Assembly: GCA_013821025.1 (NCBI GenBank)
Contig: JACDHN010000156.1
Location: 1-6,625 of the forward strand
Direction: 5' to 3'
DNA length: 6,625 nt
Source: Acidimicrobiia bacterium
GTDB taxonomy: Bacteria; Actinomycetota; Acidimicrobiia; Acidimicrobiales; Ilumatobacteraceae
The position numbers and the translations under genes were made by a program. Below, one piece after another: positions 1-5,924 of the stretch. Position 1 is the stretch's first letter. Each line of letters begins with the position of its first letter. Under the pieces are notes generated by a model that was not told the DNA's origin, ran no database searches, and saw only the letters and a program-made list of their open reading frames with translations.

Positions 1-363
1 CTCCTGCATCCAGGCACTGGCGACGACGAACACCACGCCCGACACGGCGCCGAGCATGAGGCGGGCGACGAACAGCACGGCCAGGCTCTCCGACCCGGCC
101 AGGAACAGCGCCGATGCCAAGCCAGAGGCGGCGATGCCGGGAACCATCACCTTCCTGCGGCCGAGCACATCGGATGCCGGGCCAGCCCACATCAGCGTCG
201 GGACGAGCCCGATCGGGTACACGGCGAACAGCGCAGTGACGGTCCATGCCGACAGATCGAGCCGGTCCTGGTAGATCAGCAGCAACGGCGTCGACACATT
301 CGTGCCCAGCGCCACCGAGAACAGCGCCACCGACAGGGCGCGCCGGGGCCGATGGGCGACCAC
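1..363 (-). CDS. Major facilitator superfamily (MFS) transporter, N-terminal part, truncated by window edge
   Basis: The reverse strand is open across this stretch and encodes the first 121 residues of a hydrophobic membrane protein. After a short basic start (HRPRR, residues 4-8) there are about four membrane segments, near residues 9-28, 41-60, 74-91 and 94-117. Between the first pair and the next lies the MFS motif A, GPASDVLGRRKV at 61-72, with the conserved Asp and the basic GRR-K; an Arg early in segment four (R101) fits the family. Such proteins are secondary transporters of the inner membrane; the substrate (drug, sugar or metabolite) cannot be judged from this half. I chose the GTG at 363 because GGCGGAG lies about 5 nt upstream. 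An in-frame GTG at 381 is the alternative and would add six residues. The gene is divergent from the YjbR-like gene. The C-terminal part lies left of the window. The family is confident, the exact start moderate. Confidence 0.85.
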   Translation of the reverse strand, partial: MVAHRPRRALSVALFSVALGTNVSTPLLLIYQDRLDLSAWTVTALFAVYPIGLVPTLMWAGPASDVLGRRKVMVPGIAASGLASALFLAGSESLAVLFVARLMLGAVSGVVFVVASAWMQE

Positions 364-406
364 GGCCGCTCCGCCGGGCACCTTGACGTCTTCGATCAGG
401 CAGCCA

Positions 407-412
407 ACCCTA
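407..412 (-). promoter_or_regulatory. Candidate -10 box for the MFS transporter
   Basis: On the minus strand this reads TAGGGT, a TANNNT -10 match. It would start transcription near 400, giving a leader of about 38 nt to the GTG at 363, long enough to carry the GGCGGAG ribosome binding site. No convincing -35 is visible. The box lies inside the short divergent region shared with the YjbR-like gene. Confidence 0.3.
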
Positions 413-432
413 CGATGGGTGCGGCGCGTCGG

Positions 433-438
433 TACCGT
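433..438 (+). promoter_or_regulatory. Candidate leaderless -10 box (TACCGT) for the YjbR-like gene
   Basis: TACCGT lies 7 nt before the ATG at 446, so transcription starting at the usual distance would begin at or beside the start codon. There is no good Shine-Dalgarno sequence (only GGGGCG directly before ATG) and no clear -35. A second TANNNT match, TACGAT at 411-416, could instead give a leader of about 23 nt. Confidence 0.4.
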
Positions 439-445
439 CGGGGCG

Positions 446-787
446 ATGGTGGGCATCGACGACGTGCGCCGGCTGGCGCTGACGTTGCCTCGGACCACCG
501 AGGCGTTGGTACGGGACCGGGTGAAGTTTCGAGTCGGACGCATCGTGTACTCGGCGTTCGCCCACGACGAGACGCTGATGGGATTCGCATTCCCGAAGCA
601 CGAGCGGCAGGCGCTCGTCGACGCCGAACCGGACAAGTTCCTGCTGCCGACAGGAGGCGACCTGCGGTACAACTGGTGCGTCGTCCGCCTCGGCGTCATC
701 GATGACGATGAGATGCGCGAGCTCGTGTTCGATGCCTGGTCGATGGTGGTGCCCAAACGCGTGGCTGCCGAACACGGGATTCGATGA
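446..787 (+). CDS. MmcQ/YjbR family protein (DUF419-like)
   Basis: This encodes a 113-residue protein, the usual length of the MmcQ/YjbR family, small single-domain proteins with a double-wing DNA-binding-like fold and no firmly established function. Family features seen are an N-terminal helix ending in LALTLPRTTEA (10-20), a strand KFRVGRIVYSAF (27-38), the segment RQALVDAEPDKFLLP (54-68), and the C-terminal NWCVVRL (76-82) followed by DDDEMRELVFDAWSMVVPKR (86-105), matching the family's W-x-x-x-x-L and D-E-L/AW pattern. I chose the ATG at 446 because the domain begins right there and a TANNNT box lies 7 nt upstream. The frame stays open back to 302, but that part encodes low-complexity basic residues and overlaps the divergent MFS gene, so I reject it. 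A GTG at 449 is a minor alternative. The gene converges with the RidA-like gene, with 18 bp between stop codons. Confidence 0.86.
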   Translation: MVGIDDVRRLALTLPRTTEALVRDRVKFRVGRIVYSAFAHDETLMGFAFPKHERQALVDAEPDKFLLPTGGDLRYNWCVVRLGVIDDDEMRELVFDAWSMVVPKRVAAEHGIR

Positions 788-805
788 CGAGGATCGCTGT
801 GGCCC

Positions 806-1201
806 TCAGGTGGTGGGCGGCAGCACGGCGTCGAGCTCGACCTCGACCTTCCAGCGGCCGTCGAGCAGTGCGGCCACGACCACCATCGTCGACGCCGGGC
901 GGATATCGGCGAACAGCTCACCGTGCGCCTGCGCCGCCGCCGCTTCGTGCTCGGGCGCGGTGAGGAAGGTGCGGGTGCGGATGACGTCGTCGGGCGTGCC
1001 ACCGAGGCTTCGCAGGGCATCGAGAGCGATCGCCCAGCACCGGCGCGCCTGGACGAGCGGATCGGGATCGACGTCTCCGTCTGGCCAGATCGGCGCCGTG
1101 CCGGCGATCGCCACCTGCCGCCCCACTCGGACACCACGGGAGAACCCGACCGTCCGCTCGAACGGTGATCCCGACGAGACCTGCTCTCGATCGACGCCCA
1201 T
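806..1201 (-). CDS. RidA (YjgF/YER057c/UK114) family protein
   Basis: This encodes 131 residues, the normal size for this trimeric cytosolic family. Archetypal RidA hydrolyses reactive enamine/imine intermediates, such as 2-aminoacrylate, to ketoacids. Seen are the N-terminal strand with GFSRGVRVGRQVAIAGTAP (19-37), the helix DPLVQARRCWAIALDALRSL (47-66), GGTPDDVIRTRTFLT (67-81), and the closing RPASTMVVVAALLDGRWKVE (101-120) then VELDAVLP. In RidA of E. coli an essential Arg (R105) sits just before the Ser/Cys of PARSC; here the aligned residue is Ala (A103 in RPAST), with an Arg two residues earlier. This places the protein in one of the Rid subfamilies without the catalytic Arg, so imine deaminase activity should not be assumed. 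The start is the ATG at 1201; a GTG two codons later is possible. It is divergent from the HNH gene and shows no partner gene that reveals its substrate. Confidence 0.92.
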   Translation of the reverse strand: MGVDREQVSSGSPFERTVGFSRGVRVGRQVAIAGTAPIWPDGDVDPDPLVQARRCWAIALDALRSLGGTPDDVIRTRTFLTAPEHEAAAAQAHGELFADIRPASTMVVVAALLDGRWKVEVELDAVLPPTT

Positions 1202-1210
1202 GTCGAGACG

Positions 1211-1216
1211 AAGCTA
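1211..1216 (-). promoter_or_regulatory. Candidate -10 box (TAGCTT) for the RidA-like gene
   Basis: The minus strand reads TAGCTT, a TANNNT match, 9 nt before the ATG at 1201. There is no Shine-Dalgarno sequence in the 9 nt between, so a leaderless or nearly leaderless transcript is likely if the box is used. No -35 is recognisable. Confidence 0.35.
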
Positions 1217-1290
1217 CCTCTGCGTCGAGCGGCACGGACAGGGTCACGCCTGCTCGGGGGACGCTGCGAACTGTCAGCGCCGTACCCCTG

Positions 1291-1317
1291 TTCGACGTAG
1301 CACCCTTTCCGTAGGAT
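1291..1317 (+). promoter_or_regulatory. Candidate leaderless promoter for the DUF222/HNH gene
   Basis: TAGGAT at 1312-1317 is a good -10 and is followed by 6 nt and then the ATG at 1324, so the transcript should begin at or next to the start codon. A weak -35 candidate, TTCGAC at 1291-1296, sits 15 nt upstream; TGTTCG at 1289-1294 would give 17-nt spacing. There is no purine-rich Shine-Dalgarno beyond the G-run that separates the box from the ATG. Confidence 0.5.
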
Positions 1318-1323
1318 GGGGGC

Positions 1324-2586
1324 ATGGATGTCGAACGGGTGTGCGAGCGGGTGCGGGGTGCCGCGGCGGCGTTCTCCGGTCTTGACGTCACCAGCCTCGA
1401 CGCCGCTGGGGTGCGCCGGCTGCTGGGCGAGCTGCGCACCGTGCGCAGCGGCACCGCGCAATTGGAAGTCGCGCTGACCGCCCGGGCGGCGGAACTGCAC
1501 GCCGCTGGCGCTGGTGAAAACCCTGTCGACCTACTGACCGGCGTCGGGTCGATGCCCCAGCGCCGTGCCCAACAGGTGATCCGCCACGCCGAACTGCTGC
1601 GCCGCATGCCGACCCTGTCAGCCGCGTTGCGGGCGGGCAAGGTGACCGACGATCACGTCGACGTGCTGGCGTCCGCTCGGCGCCGGCTCGATCCCGGGTT
1701 GCGCGGCGAGCTCGATGGCTTGGACGCCGAGCTGACCCGCGCCGCGTCCCGGCGCACCCCTGACGAGCTCGCCCTGCATCCGCGGTTCGTGGTCCGCCGG
1801 CTCGAAGCCGCTGAGAGCCGAGATCTCGATCTCCGCCGCCGACGTGCGTGCCGGTTGAGCAAGCACGTCGACCCCGCCTCGGGCATGTACAAGTTGTCCG
1901 GCACGTTCGACCCCGAGACCGGTGCGAGGATCTTCAGCGCCATCGACATCACCGCCGACAGCCTGCGCCAGCACCCACGCGGGCTGCTGCCGGGCGACGA
2001 CCCGAACGACCCGTTGGCTACCGAGCCGGAGTTCCTCGCCGCCCACGCCCTTGCCCGCCTCGTCACGCACGGTCACGCTGCTCCGCATCCCGGTGTCCCC
2101 GAGGTCATCGTGCTCGTCGACCAGGACACCATGGCGCACGGCGACCACGAGGCGACGGTCGCCGAGTACCACGATGGCACGCCCGCCAACGTCGACACCA
2201 TCGCCAGGCTGTGCTGCGAAGCGATCCTCACCACCGTCATCGTGTCCAGCAACGGCACCGTCCCGCTCGCCGTCGGACGCAGCCGGCGCACCGCGACCCG
2301 TGAGCAGCGTCGCGCTTTGCGTGCCGTCCACCGCACCTGCGCCATCGACGGGTGCCAGACCCCGTTCGACTGGTGCCAGATCCACCACATTCACGACTGG
2401 AACAACGGTGGTCTCACCGACCTGGACAACCTGGCGCCGCTCTGCCACCGGCACCACCACCAAGTCCACGAAGGTGGCTGGGCACTCCGGCTGAACGCCA
2501 CCGATCGGACCCTCACGCTGATGCGGCCTGACGGCGCCACCTATCGCACGATGCGACCACCCGGCCTCCGCCCTGACGCGGCGTGA
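1324..2586 (+). CDS. DUF222 and HNH endonuclease domain protein (13E12 repeat family)
   Basis: This 420-residue protein has the standard two-part layout of the actinobacterial 13E12 family. A helical, Arg-rich DUF222 region covers about residues 20-300, with MPQRRAQQVIRHAELLRRMP at 77-96 and the signature strand GMYKLSGTFDPETGARI at 187-203. The HNH nuclease domain covers 335-382: the zinc pair CAIDGC (339-344), the catalytic-type HHIHDWNNGG (355-364, H355/H356), the Asn of LDNL (N369), and the second zinc cluster LCHRHHHQVH (373-382). All HNH residues are present, so nuclease activity is plausible, though the biological role of the family is not established. Copies are often multiple in a genome; in Mycobacterium tuberculosis REP13E12 copies are repeat loci and phage phiRv1 target sites. 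The ATG at 1324 is supported by the TAGGAT box 6 nt upstream. A broken relative of its 3' end lies at 5925-6076. Confidence 0.95.
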   Translation: MDVERVCERVRGAAAAFSGLDVTSLDAAGVRRLLGELRTVRSGTAQLEVALTARAAELHAAGAGENPVDLLTGVGSMPQRRAQQVIRHAELLRRMPTLSAALRAGKVTDDHVDVLASARRRLDPGLRGELDGLDAELTRAASRRTPDELALHPRFVVRRLEAAESRDLDLRRRRACRLSKHVDPASGMYKLSGTFDPETGARIFSAIDITADSLRQHPRGLLPGDDPNDPLATEPEFLAAHALARLVTHGHAAPHPGVPEVIVLVDQDTMAHGDHEATVAEYHDGTPANVDTIARLCCEAILTTVIVSSNGTVPLAVGRSRRTATREQRRALRAVHRTCAIDGCQTPFDWCQIHHIHDWNNGGLTDLDNLAPLCHRHHHQVHEGGWALRLNATDRTLTLMRPDGATYRTMRPPGLRPDAA

Positions 2587-2740
2587 AACCAGTCGATGAC
2601 CGACCAAGTCAGCGCTGCGCGCCGCCAGGTCCCCGAAAGCCGGTCGTCAACGTCGTCTCTCAACTGGTCCGTGGCGAACGTCGTCCCGCCGACGCGCATG
2701 ACCTTCGTCTACTCCAGCTTGCGAGCGGTACGGTGGCGAG
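2587..2740. other. Intergenic region between the HNH and M20 genes
   Basis: These 154 bp hold no supported gene. The short open frame starting at 2596 has no family features, no ribosome binding site and runs into the M20 gene. I see no hairpin followed by a T-run, so no intrinsic terminator is apparent. The only element I can support is the -10 box at its right end. Confidence 0.6.
2729..2734 (+). promoter_or_regulatory. Candidate leaderless -10 box (TACGGT) for the M20 hydrolase gene
   Basis: TACGGT is followed by exactly 6 nt and then the GTG at 2741, the same geometry as upstream of the HNH gene. The 6 nt (GGCGAG) are too close to the start to act as a normal Shine-Dalgarno. No clear -35; TTCGTC at 2704-2709 is a poor match with 19-nt spacing. 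Confidence 0.45.
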
Positions 2741-4009
2741 GTGATCACCGCCACGGAGGCGCGTGCGCTGGCGGCCATCGACGCTGATGACGTCGTGTCG
2801 CTGCTGGGCGAACTGGTGCGGATCCCGAGCGTCACAGGCTCCGACGCCGAATCGGACCTTCAGCACCGTTGCGCGCGCCTGCTCGATGAGGCCGGACTCG
2901 ACGTCGACACATGGAAGCTCGACCTGGACGCCTTGACAGACGATCCCCGGTTCCCTGGGACCGAGGCCCCACGATCAGAGGGGTACGGCGTGGTCGGCAC
3001 GCTCCCCGGCGAAGGCATCCCGGCGCTCGTGTTGCAGGGCCACGTGGATGTCGTCCCCACCGGAGACCTCGGCAAATGGGAGGACCGGGACCCGTTCAGC
3101 GCCCGCATCGACCGAGGCGTCCTGCACGGTCGGGGCGCATGCGACATGAAGGCGGGTCTGGCCGCCAACGTCGCCGTGGTCCGCGCCGTGCGGCGCGCCG
3201 GGATCGAGCTGATCCGGCCGCTGGCGCTGCACGCCGTCATCAGCGAGGAGGACGGAGGGCTCGGCGCCTTCGCCACGATGACGAGAGGACATCGCGGCGA
3301 CGCTGCGGTGATCACAGAACCGACCAGTCGGCGGGTCGTGACGGCGAACGCCGGATCGCTCACGTTCCGGATGGAGATCGACGGTCGCGCCGCCCACGCC
3401 AGCACCAGGCACGAAGGCGTGAGCGCGATCGACAAGTTCTGGCCGCTTCAGTCGGCGCTGACCCGCCTGGAGGAGCGCCGCAACCTCGATCCCGACCCCC
3501 GGTTCGCGACGGCGGTGCCGTACCCGATCTCCGTCGGCACCGTGCACGCCGGAGACTGGGCCAGCAGCGTCCCCGACCTCCTCGTCGCCGAGGGCCGCAT
3601 GGGCGTGCAGCTCGACGAAGACCCAGATCACGCCCGAGCCGCCTTCGAGGACGCCATCGCCGACACCGTGGAGCGGGATCCGTGGCTGCGCGACCATCCG
3701 GTGCGGCTCACCTGGCCGGGTGGCCGGTTCGCCAGCGGGCGCCTCGATGACGGCCACCCACTGATCGGCGAGGTGCAGGGCGCTGTCGCCGACGTCGTGC
3801 CAGGACCCGCGCCAGCGACAACCGCCGCTCCCTACGGCAGCGACCTACGCCTGTACGCAGGCATCGGTGGCATCCCGACGCTGCACTACGGACCCGGAGA
3901 TGTCCGCTTCGCCCACGCTCCACGCGAGCAGGTCGCCATCGAAGACGTCCTCGACGTAGCGCGAGCCCTCACCGTGCTCGCATTGCGCCGCTGCGGCGTC
4001 CGCGTCTGA
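2741..4009 (+). CDS. M20 family metallohydrolase, ArgE/DapE group (deacylase)
   Basis: This 422-residue cytosolic enzyme is of full family length and carries the complete two-zinc active site of M20 amidohydrolases, which remove acyl groups from amino acids. Visible residues are H101 and catalytic D103 in GHVDVVP, bridging D135 in GRGACDMKAG, general base E169 and ligand E170 in SEEDGG, E193 in TEPT, and H392 in the FAHAPREQ motif near the C-terminus. The lid or dimerisation domain is about 200-320, with its conserved His (H219) in GRAAHAST. YGSDLRLY (365-372) and HYGPGD (382-387) are typical of the acetylornithine deacetylase/DapE/carboxypeptidase branch. The substrate cannot be fixed: N-acetylornithine, succinyl-diaminopimelate or another N-acyl amino acid or dipeptide are possible, and there are no arginine or lysine pathway genes beside it. 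The GTG start is supported by the TACGGT box 6 nt upstream and by the helical N-terminus beginning there. Confidence 0.95.
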   Translation: MITATEARALAAIDADDVVSLLGELVRIPSVTGSDAESDLQHRCARLLDEAGLDVDTWKLDLDALTDDPRFPGTEAPRSEGYGVVGTLPGEGIPALVLQGHVDVVPTGDLGKWEDRDPFSARIDRGVLHGRGACDMKAGLAANVAVVRAVRRAGIELIRPLALHAVISEEDGGLGAFATMTRGHRGDAAVITEPTSRRVVTANAGSLTFRMEIDGRAAHASTRHEGVSAIDKFWPLQSALTRLEERRNLDPDPRFATAVPYPISVGTVHAGDWASSVPDLLVAEGRMGVQLDEDPDHARAAFEDAIADTVERDPWLRDHPVRLTWPGGRFASGRLDDGHPLIGEVQGAVADVVPGPAPATTAAPYGSDLRLYAGIGGIPTLHYGPGDVRFAHAPREQVAIEDVLDVARALTVLALRRCGVRV

Positions 4010-4066
4010 GCGCTGTGCGAATCGACCTGCGCGTCGGAGTCTCGCGGAAGAGGACCGGCTACTAGG

Positions 4067-4072
4067 TACCGT
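4067..4072 (+). promoter_or_regulatory. Candidate -10 box (TACCGT) for the SpoIID/LytB gene
   Basis: TACCGT lies 9 nt before the GTG at 4082, and transcription would then start a few nucleotides before the start codon. No Shine-Dalgarno sequence is present in the gap (TGCCGTTAC). Another TANNNN run, TACTAG at 4060-4065, lacks the final T. No -35 is evident. Confidence 0.35.
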
Positions 4073-4081
4073 TGCCGTTAC

Positions 4082-5377
4082 GTGACTGCTCGCTGGGAGG
4101 CGGGTCTCAAGAACACCACTCGTTCCGCGCTCTTCGCCGGTGTGATCGTCGCTGGCACCGTCGTCGTGCCGGGCGCCAGCGCCTCGGCGGCGTGCCCCGA
4201 CCCCGCGACGGGCTCGATGCCGTTGGTGCCGATCGCCAGCACCGACAAGACCGTCGTGTTCCGCGGTTCTGGCAACGGGCACAGCCTGGGCATGAGTCAG
4301 TACGGCGCCCGCGGCGCCGGCCTGCTCGGCTGCTCGGCCACTGAGATCCTGACCACGTATTATCGCGGCGCCCAGCCGGCCACCCTGACGATGCCTCAAA
4401 GCGTCGGGGTGTGGATGCTCCAGTCGGGCACGTCGGCGACCGTAACGGTGGAGCCCGACAGCACGCGGACGGCCGGGGTGAGGTGGCGCCAGAAGAAGCG
4501 GCTCGTCGCCGTGCAGGACGAGGGCACGACATGGACGCTACGCCAGAGCGGATCGGTCGTCACACTCATCGACCACATGGGGCGCACTCGCTTCTCGAAG
4601 ACCGCACCGGGCCAATCGCTGCTCGCCGACCATTCGGGCGTCGTTGTTCGGCTGAGCACGTTCGCCGGTTCCTCCCTGCGGCTCGATCGCCGCAACAAGT
4701 GGGACTACACCAGGTTCGACTACACAGCGGCTGGCCTCGATGCTCAGCAATGGTTTCGAGACAACGCCGAAGGCCCGGCGATGAACAAGTATCTCTACGG
4801 CGTCGCCGAGATCCCGCCGACGTGGCCAGCCGCCACCCAGCAGGCCCAAGCCACCGCCGCCCGCACGTTCGCCGTCCGCGTCAACCGCGTGTTGTACGCC
4901 ACCTCGAGGGATCAGTATTACGCTGGCCACAATCCCGCTCAGGACGCGCCGACGTCGGCATGGCGTCAGGCCATCGACGCCACCACCGCGAGTGTGATGG
5001 TGGACGGCGCTGGCCGGCCGATCGAGGCGTACTACTCGGCGTCGGCGGCCGGCTCCACCGAGGACAATCGATACGTGTGGGGAGGCGCCGGAGTGTCCTA
5101 CCTGCAGGCCGTGGACGACAGTGCCTGGGCGAACGCCTCGAGCGACCCCTACGCCCAGTGGTCGAAGTCGTTCACGAAAGCCGAGATCGCGACTGCGTTC
5201 GGTCTTACGAGTGTCAGCACGGTGACAGTGGGTGCCAAGGGCACGGCGAGCCGCTTGCAGGGCGTCCGCATCACCGGTGAGGACGACGGTGTGACGGTGA
5301 CGAGGTCGTACACCGGAGGAAACGTGGTCCAGCGGCTCGGACTGCGCTCACCCGGCTTCGAGATCACGACGCGCTGA
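4082..5377 (+). CDS. Secreted SpoIID/LytB domain protein, putative peptidoglycan-modifying enzyme
   Basis: This 431-residue protein begins with a Sec-type signal peptide: basic K10/R14, a hydrophobic core at about 15-30, and an Ala/Ser-rich cleavage region ending near ASASA (32-36). The next Cys (C38) has no Leu at -3, so I do not call it a lipoprotein. A GNGHSLGMSQYGARGAG motif lies at 64-80, an inter-domain region follows, and the SpoIID domain covers about 230-420. It shows NKYLYGVAEIPPTWP (235-249), with E243 at the position of the catalytic Glu of Bacillus SpoIID, then QAQATAARTFAVRV (254-267), EAYYSASAAGSTED (315-328) and YVWGG (331-335). SpoIID of Bacillus is a lytic transglycosylase acting on glycan strands stripped of stem peptides, and LytB assists an amidase. 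In actinobacteria such proteins occur without sporulation, so a role in wall turnover or division is an inference. The N-terminal motif placement is usual for actinobacterial members. GTG start. Confidence 0.93.
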   Translation: MTARWEAGLKNTTRSALFAGVIVAGTVVVPGASASAACPDPATGSMPLVPIASTDKTVVFRGSGNGHSLGMSQYGARGAGLLGCSATEILTTYYRGAQPATLTMPQSVGVWMLQSGTSATVTVEPDSTRTAGVRWRQKKRLVAVQDEGTTWTLRQSGSVVTLIDHMGRTRFSKTAPGQSLLADHSGVVVRLSTFAGSSLRLDRRNKWDYTRFDYTAAGLDAQQWFRDNAEGPAMNKYLYGVAEIPPTWPAATQQAQATAARTFAVRVNRVLYATSRDQYYAGHNPAQDAPTSAWRQAIDATTASVMVDGAGRPIEAYYSASAAGSTEDNRYVWGGAGVSYLQAVDDSAWANASSDPYAQWSKSFTKAEIATAFGLTSVSTVTVGAKGTASRLQGVRITGEDDGVTVTRSYTGGNVVQRLGLRSPGFEITTR

Positions 5378-5469
5378 CGCCAGCGGCGAGCAGTCGGCCA
5401 CAGAGCGCTTGCCGCGGTGCGGGCCCGGTGCAAGACTCCGCTCCCGAGAGACCCGATCAAAGGAGAGCA
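5378..5469. other. Intergenic leader upstream of the rhodanese gene
   Basis: These 92 bp between the SpoIID/LytB stop and the rhodanese start hold no gene and no hairpin with a T-run. I could not find a TANNNT box at leaderless distance. It ends in a strong ribosome binding site, so the rhodanese is translated from a leadered mRNA: either its own from an unseen promoter, or read-through from the SpoIID/LytB gene. Confidence 0.5.
5459..5467 (+). promoter_or_regulatory. Strong ribosome binding site of the rhodanese gene
   Basis: AAAGGAGAG matches the anti-Shine-Dalgarno sequence closely. AGGAG ends 4 nt before the first ATG (5470) and 7 nt before the second (5473), so the second may be the true start. 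It is the only strong site of this kind ahead of a complete gene in this window. Confidence 0.8.
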
Positions 5470-5847
5470 ATGATGAACCCGAGCGCCGCGGACCTCGTCG
5501 CCGCCGCCAAGTCCAGGATCGAGAACCTCGATCCCGACGCCCTGGAACAAGAGCTGAGCAGCGGCGAGGCAGTACTCATCGACGTCCGTGAGCCAGAGGA
5601 ACGCGAGAGCGGCGCCATCCCCGGATCAGTGAACGTGCCACGGGGGATGCTCGAGTTCCGCGCCGACCCGGCGAGTCCATACCACCAAGAACCGCTCGAC
5701 CCAGGACGCAGGACCATCCTTCATTGCGCCAGCGGCGGTCGCTCAGCGCTCGCCGCAGCCACCTTGCAGGACATGGGCTACGCCAACGTCGCCCACCTCG
5801 ACGGTGGCATCTCGGCGTGGAAGGAGGCCGGCAAACCGGTCGAGTGA
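5470..5847 (+). CDS. Single-domain rhodanese-like sulfurtransferase
   Basis: This 125-residue protein consists of one rhodanese domain, without signal peptide, so it is likely cytosolic. Visible motifs are the strand AVLIDVREPEE (34-44) with the conserved Asp38-Val-Arg, ESGAIPGSVNVPRG (46-59) matching the family's GHIPGAxNIP segment, and the active-site loop HCASGGRSALAA (85-96), where C86 carries the persulfide in the CxxGxRS form. It ends with LQDMGYANVAHLDGGISAWKEAG (99-121), the usual closing helix and DGGxxxW. Such proteins move sulfane sulfur between thiols in detoxification, cofactor or tRNA sulfur pathways; the acceptor cannot be told here. I chose the ATG at 5470, or the adjacent ATG at 5473, because of the AAAGGAGAG site; an in-frame GTG at 5428 would add 14 residues unlike the family and leave that site inside the gene. 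It follows the SpoIID/LytB gene by 92 bp. Confidence 0.94.
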   Translation: MMNPSAADLVAAAKSRIENLDPDALEQELSSGEAVLIDVREPEERESGAIPGSVNVPRGMLEFRADPASPYHQEPLDPGRRTILHCASGGRSALAAATLQDMGYANVAHLDGGISAWKEAGKPVE

Positions 5848-5924
5848 GACGCCAGGGTGCTTTCGGTCCTCGTGCGACCCGAGGTCGTTCACCAGCTCTC
5901 GACGAGGTGTTCCCGACCGGGGGG

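Noticed and set aside
302..445. In-frame upstream extension of the YjbR-like gene to an ATG-like start at 302
   Set aside because: The extra 48 residues are low-complexity basic sequence unlike the family and lie antisense to the N-terminus of the MFS transporter, whose membrane segments and motif A are clear.
918..1640. Long minus-strand open frame of 240 codons
   Set aside because: Its product is Arg/Ser/Pro-rich without family features and overlaps both the RidA-like and HNH genes in other frames; it is a typical GC-rich shadow frame.
1618..2607. Long minus-strand open frame of 329 codons opposite the HNH gene
   Set aside because: It is antisense to a gene with full DUF222 and HNH motifs and shows no motif of its own; third-position GC bias explains its openness.
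2975..3757. Long minus-strand open frame of 260 codons opposite the M20 gene
   Set aside because: It is a shadow of a gene in which every expected metal ligand is present; no ribosome binding site or domain supports it.
4170..4197. Lipobox at the SpoIID/LytB signal peptide (Cys38)
   Set aside because: The residues before Cys are S-A-A without the usual Leu at -3, and a standard cleavage site after ASASA is present.
5826..5841. Hairpin GGCCGG-CAAA-CCGGTC at the end of the rhodanese gene, considered as a terminator
   Set aside because: The 6-bp stem (one G-U pair) lies within the last codons and is followed by GAGTGAGAC, not a T-run; GC-rich DNA produces such stems often.
5868..5884. Hairpin CCTCG-7 nt-CGAGG after the rhodanese stop, considered as a terminator
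   Set aside because: The stem is only 5 bp with no T-tract after it, too weak to call.
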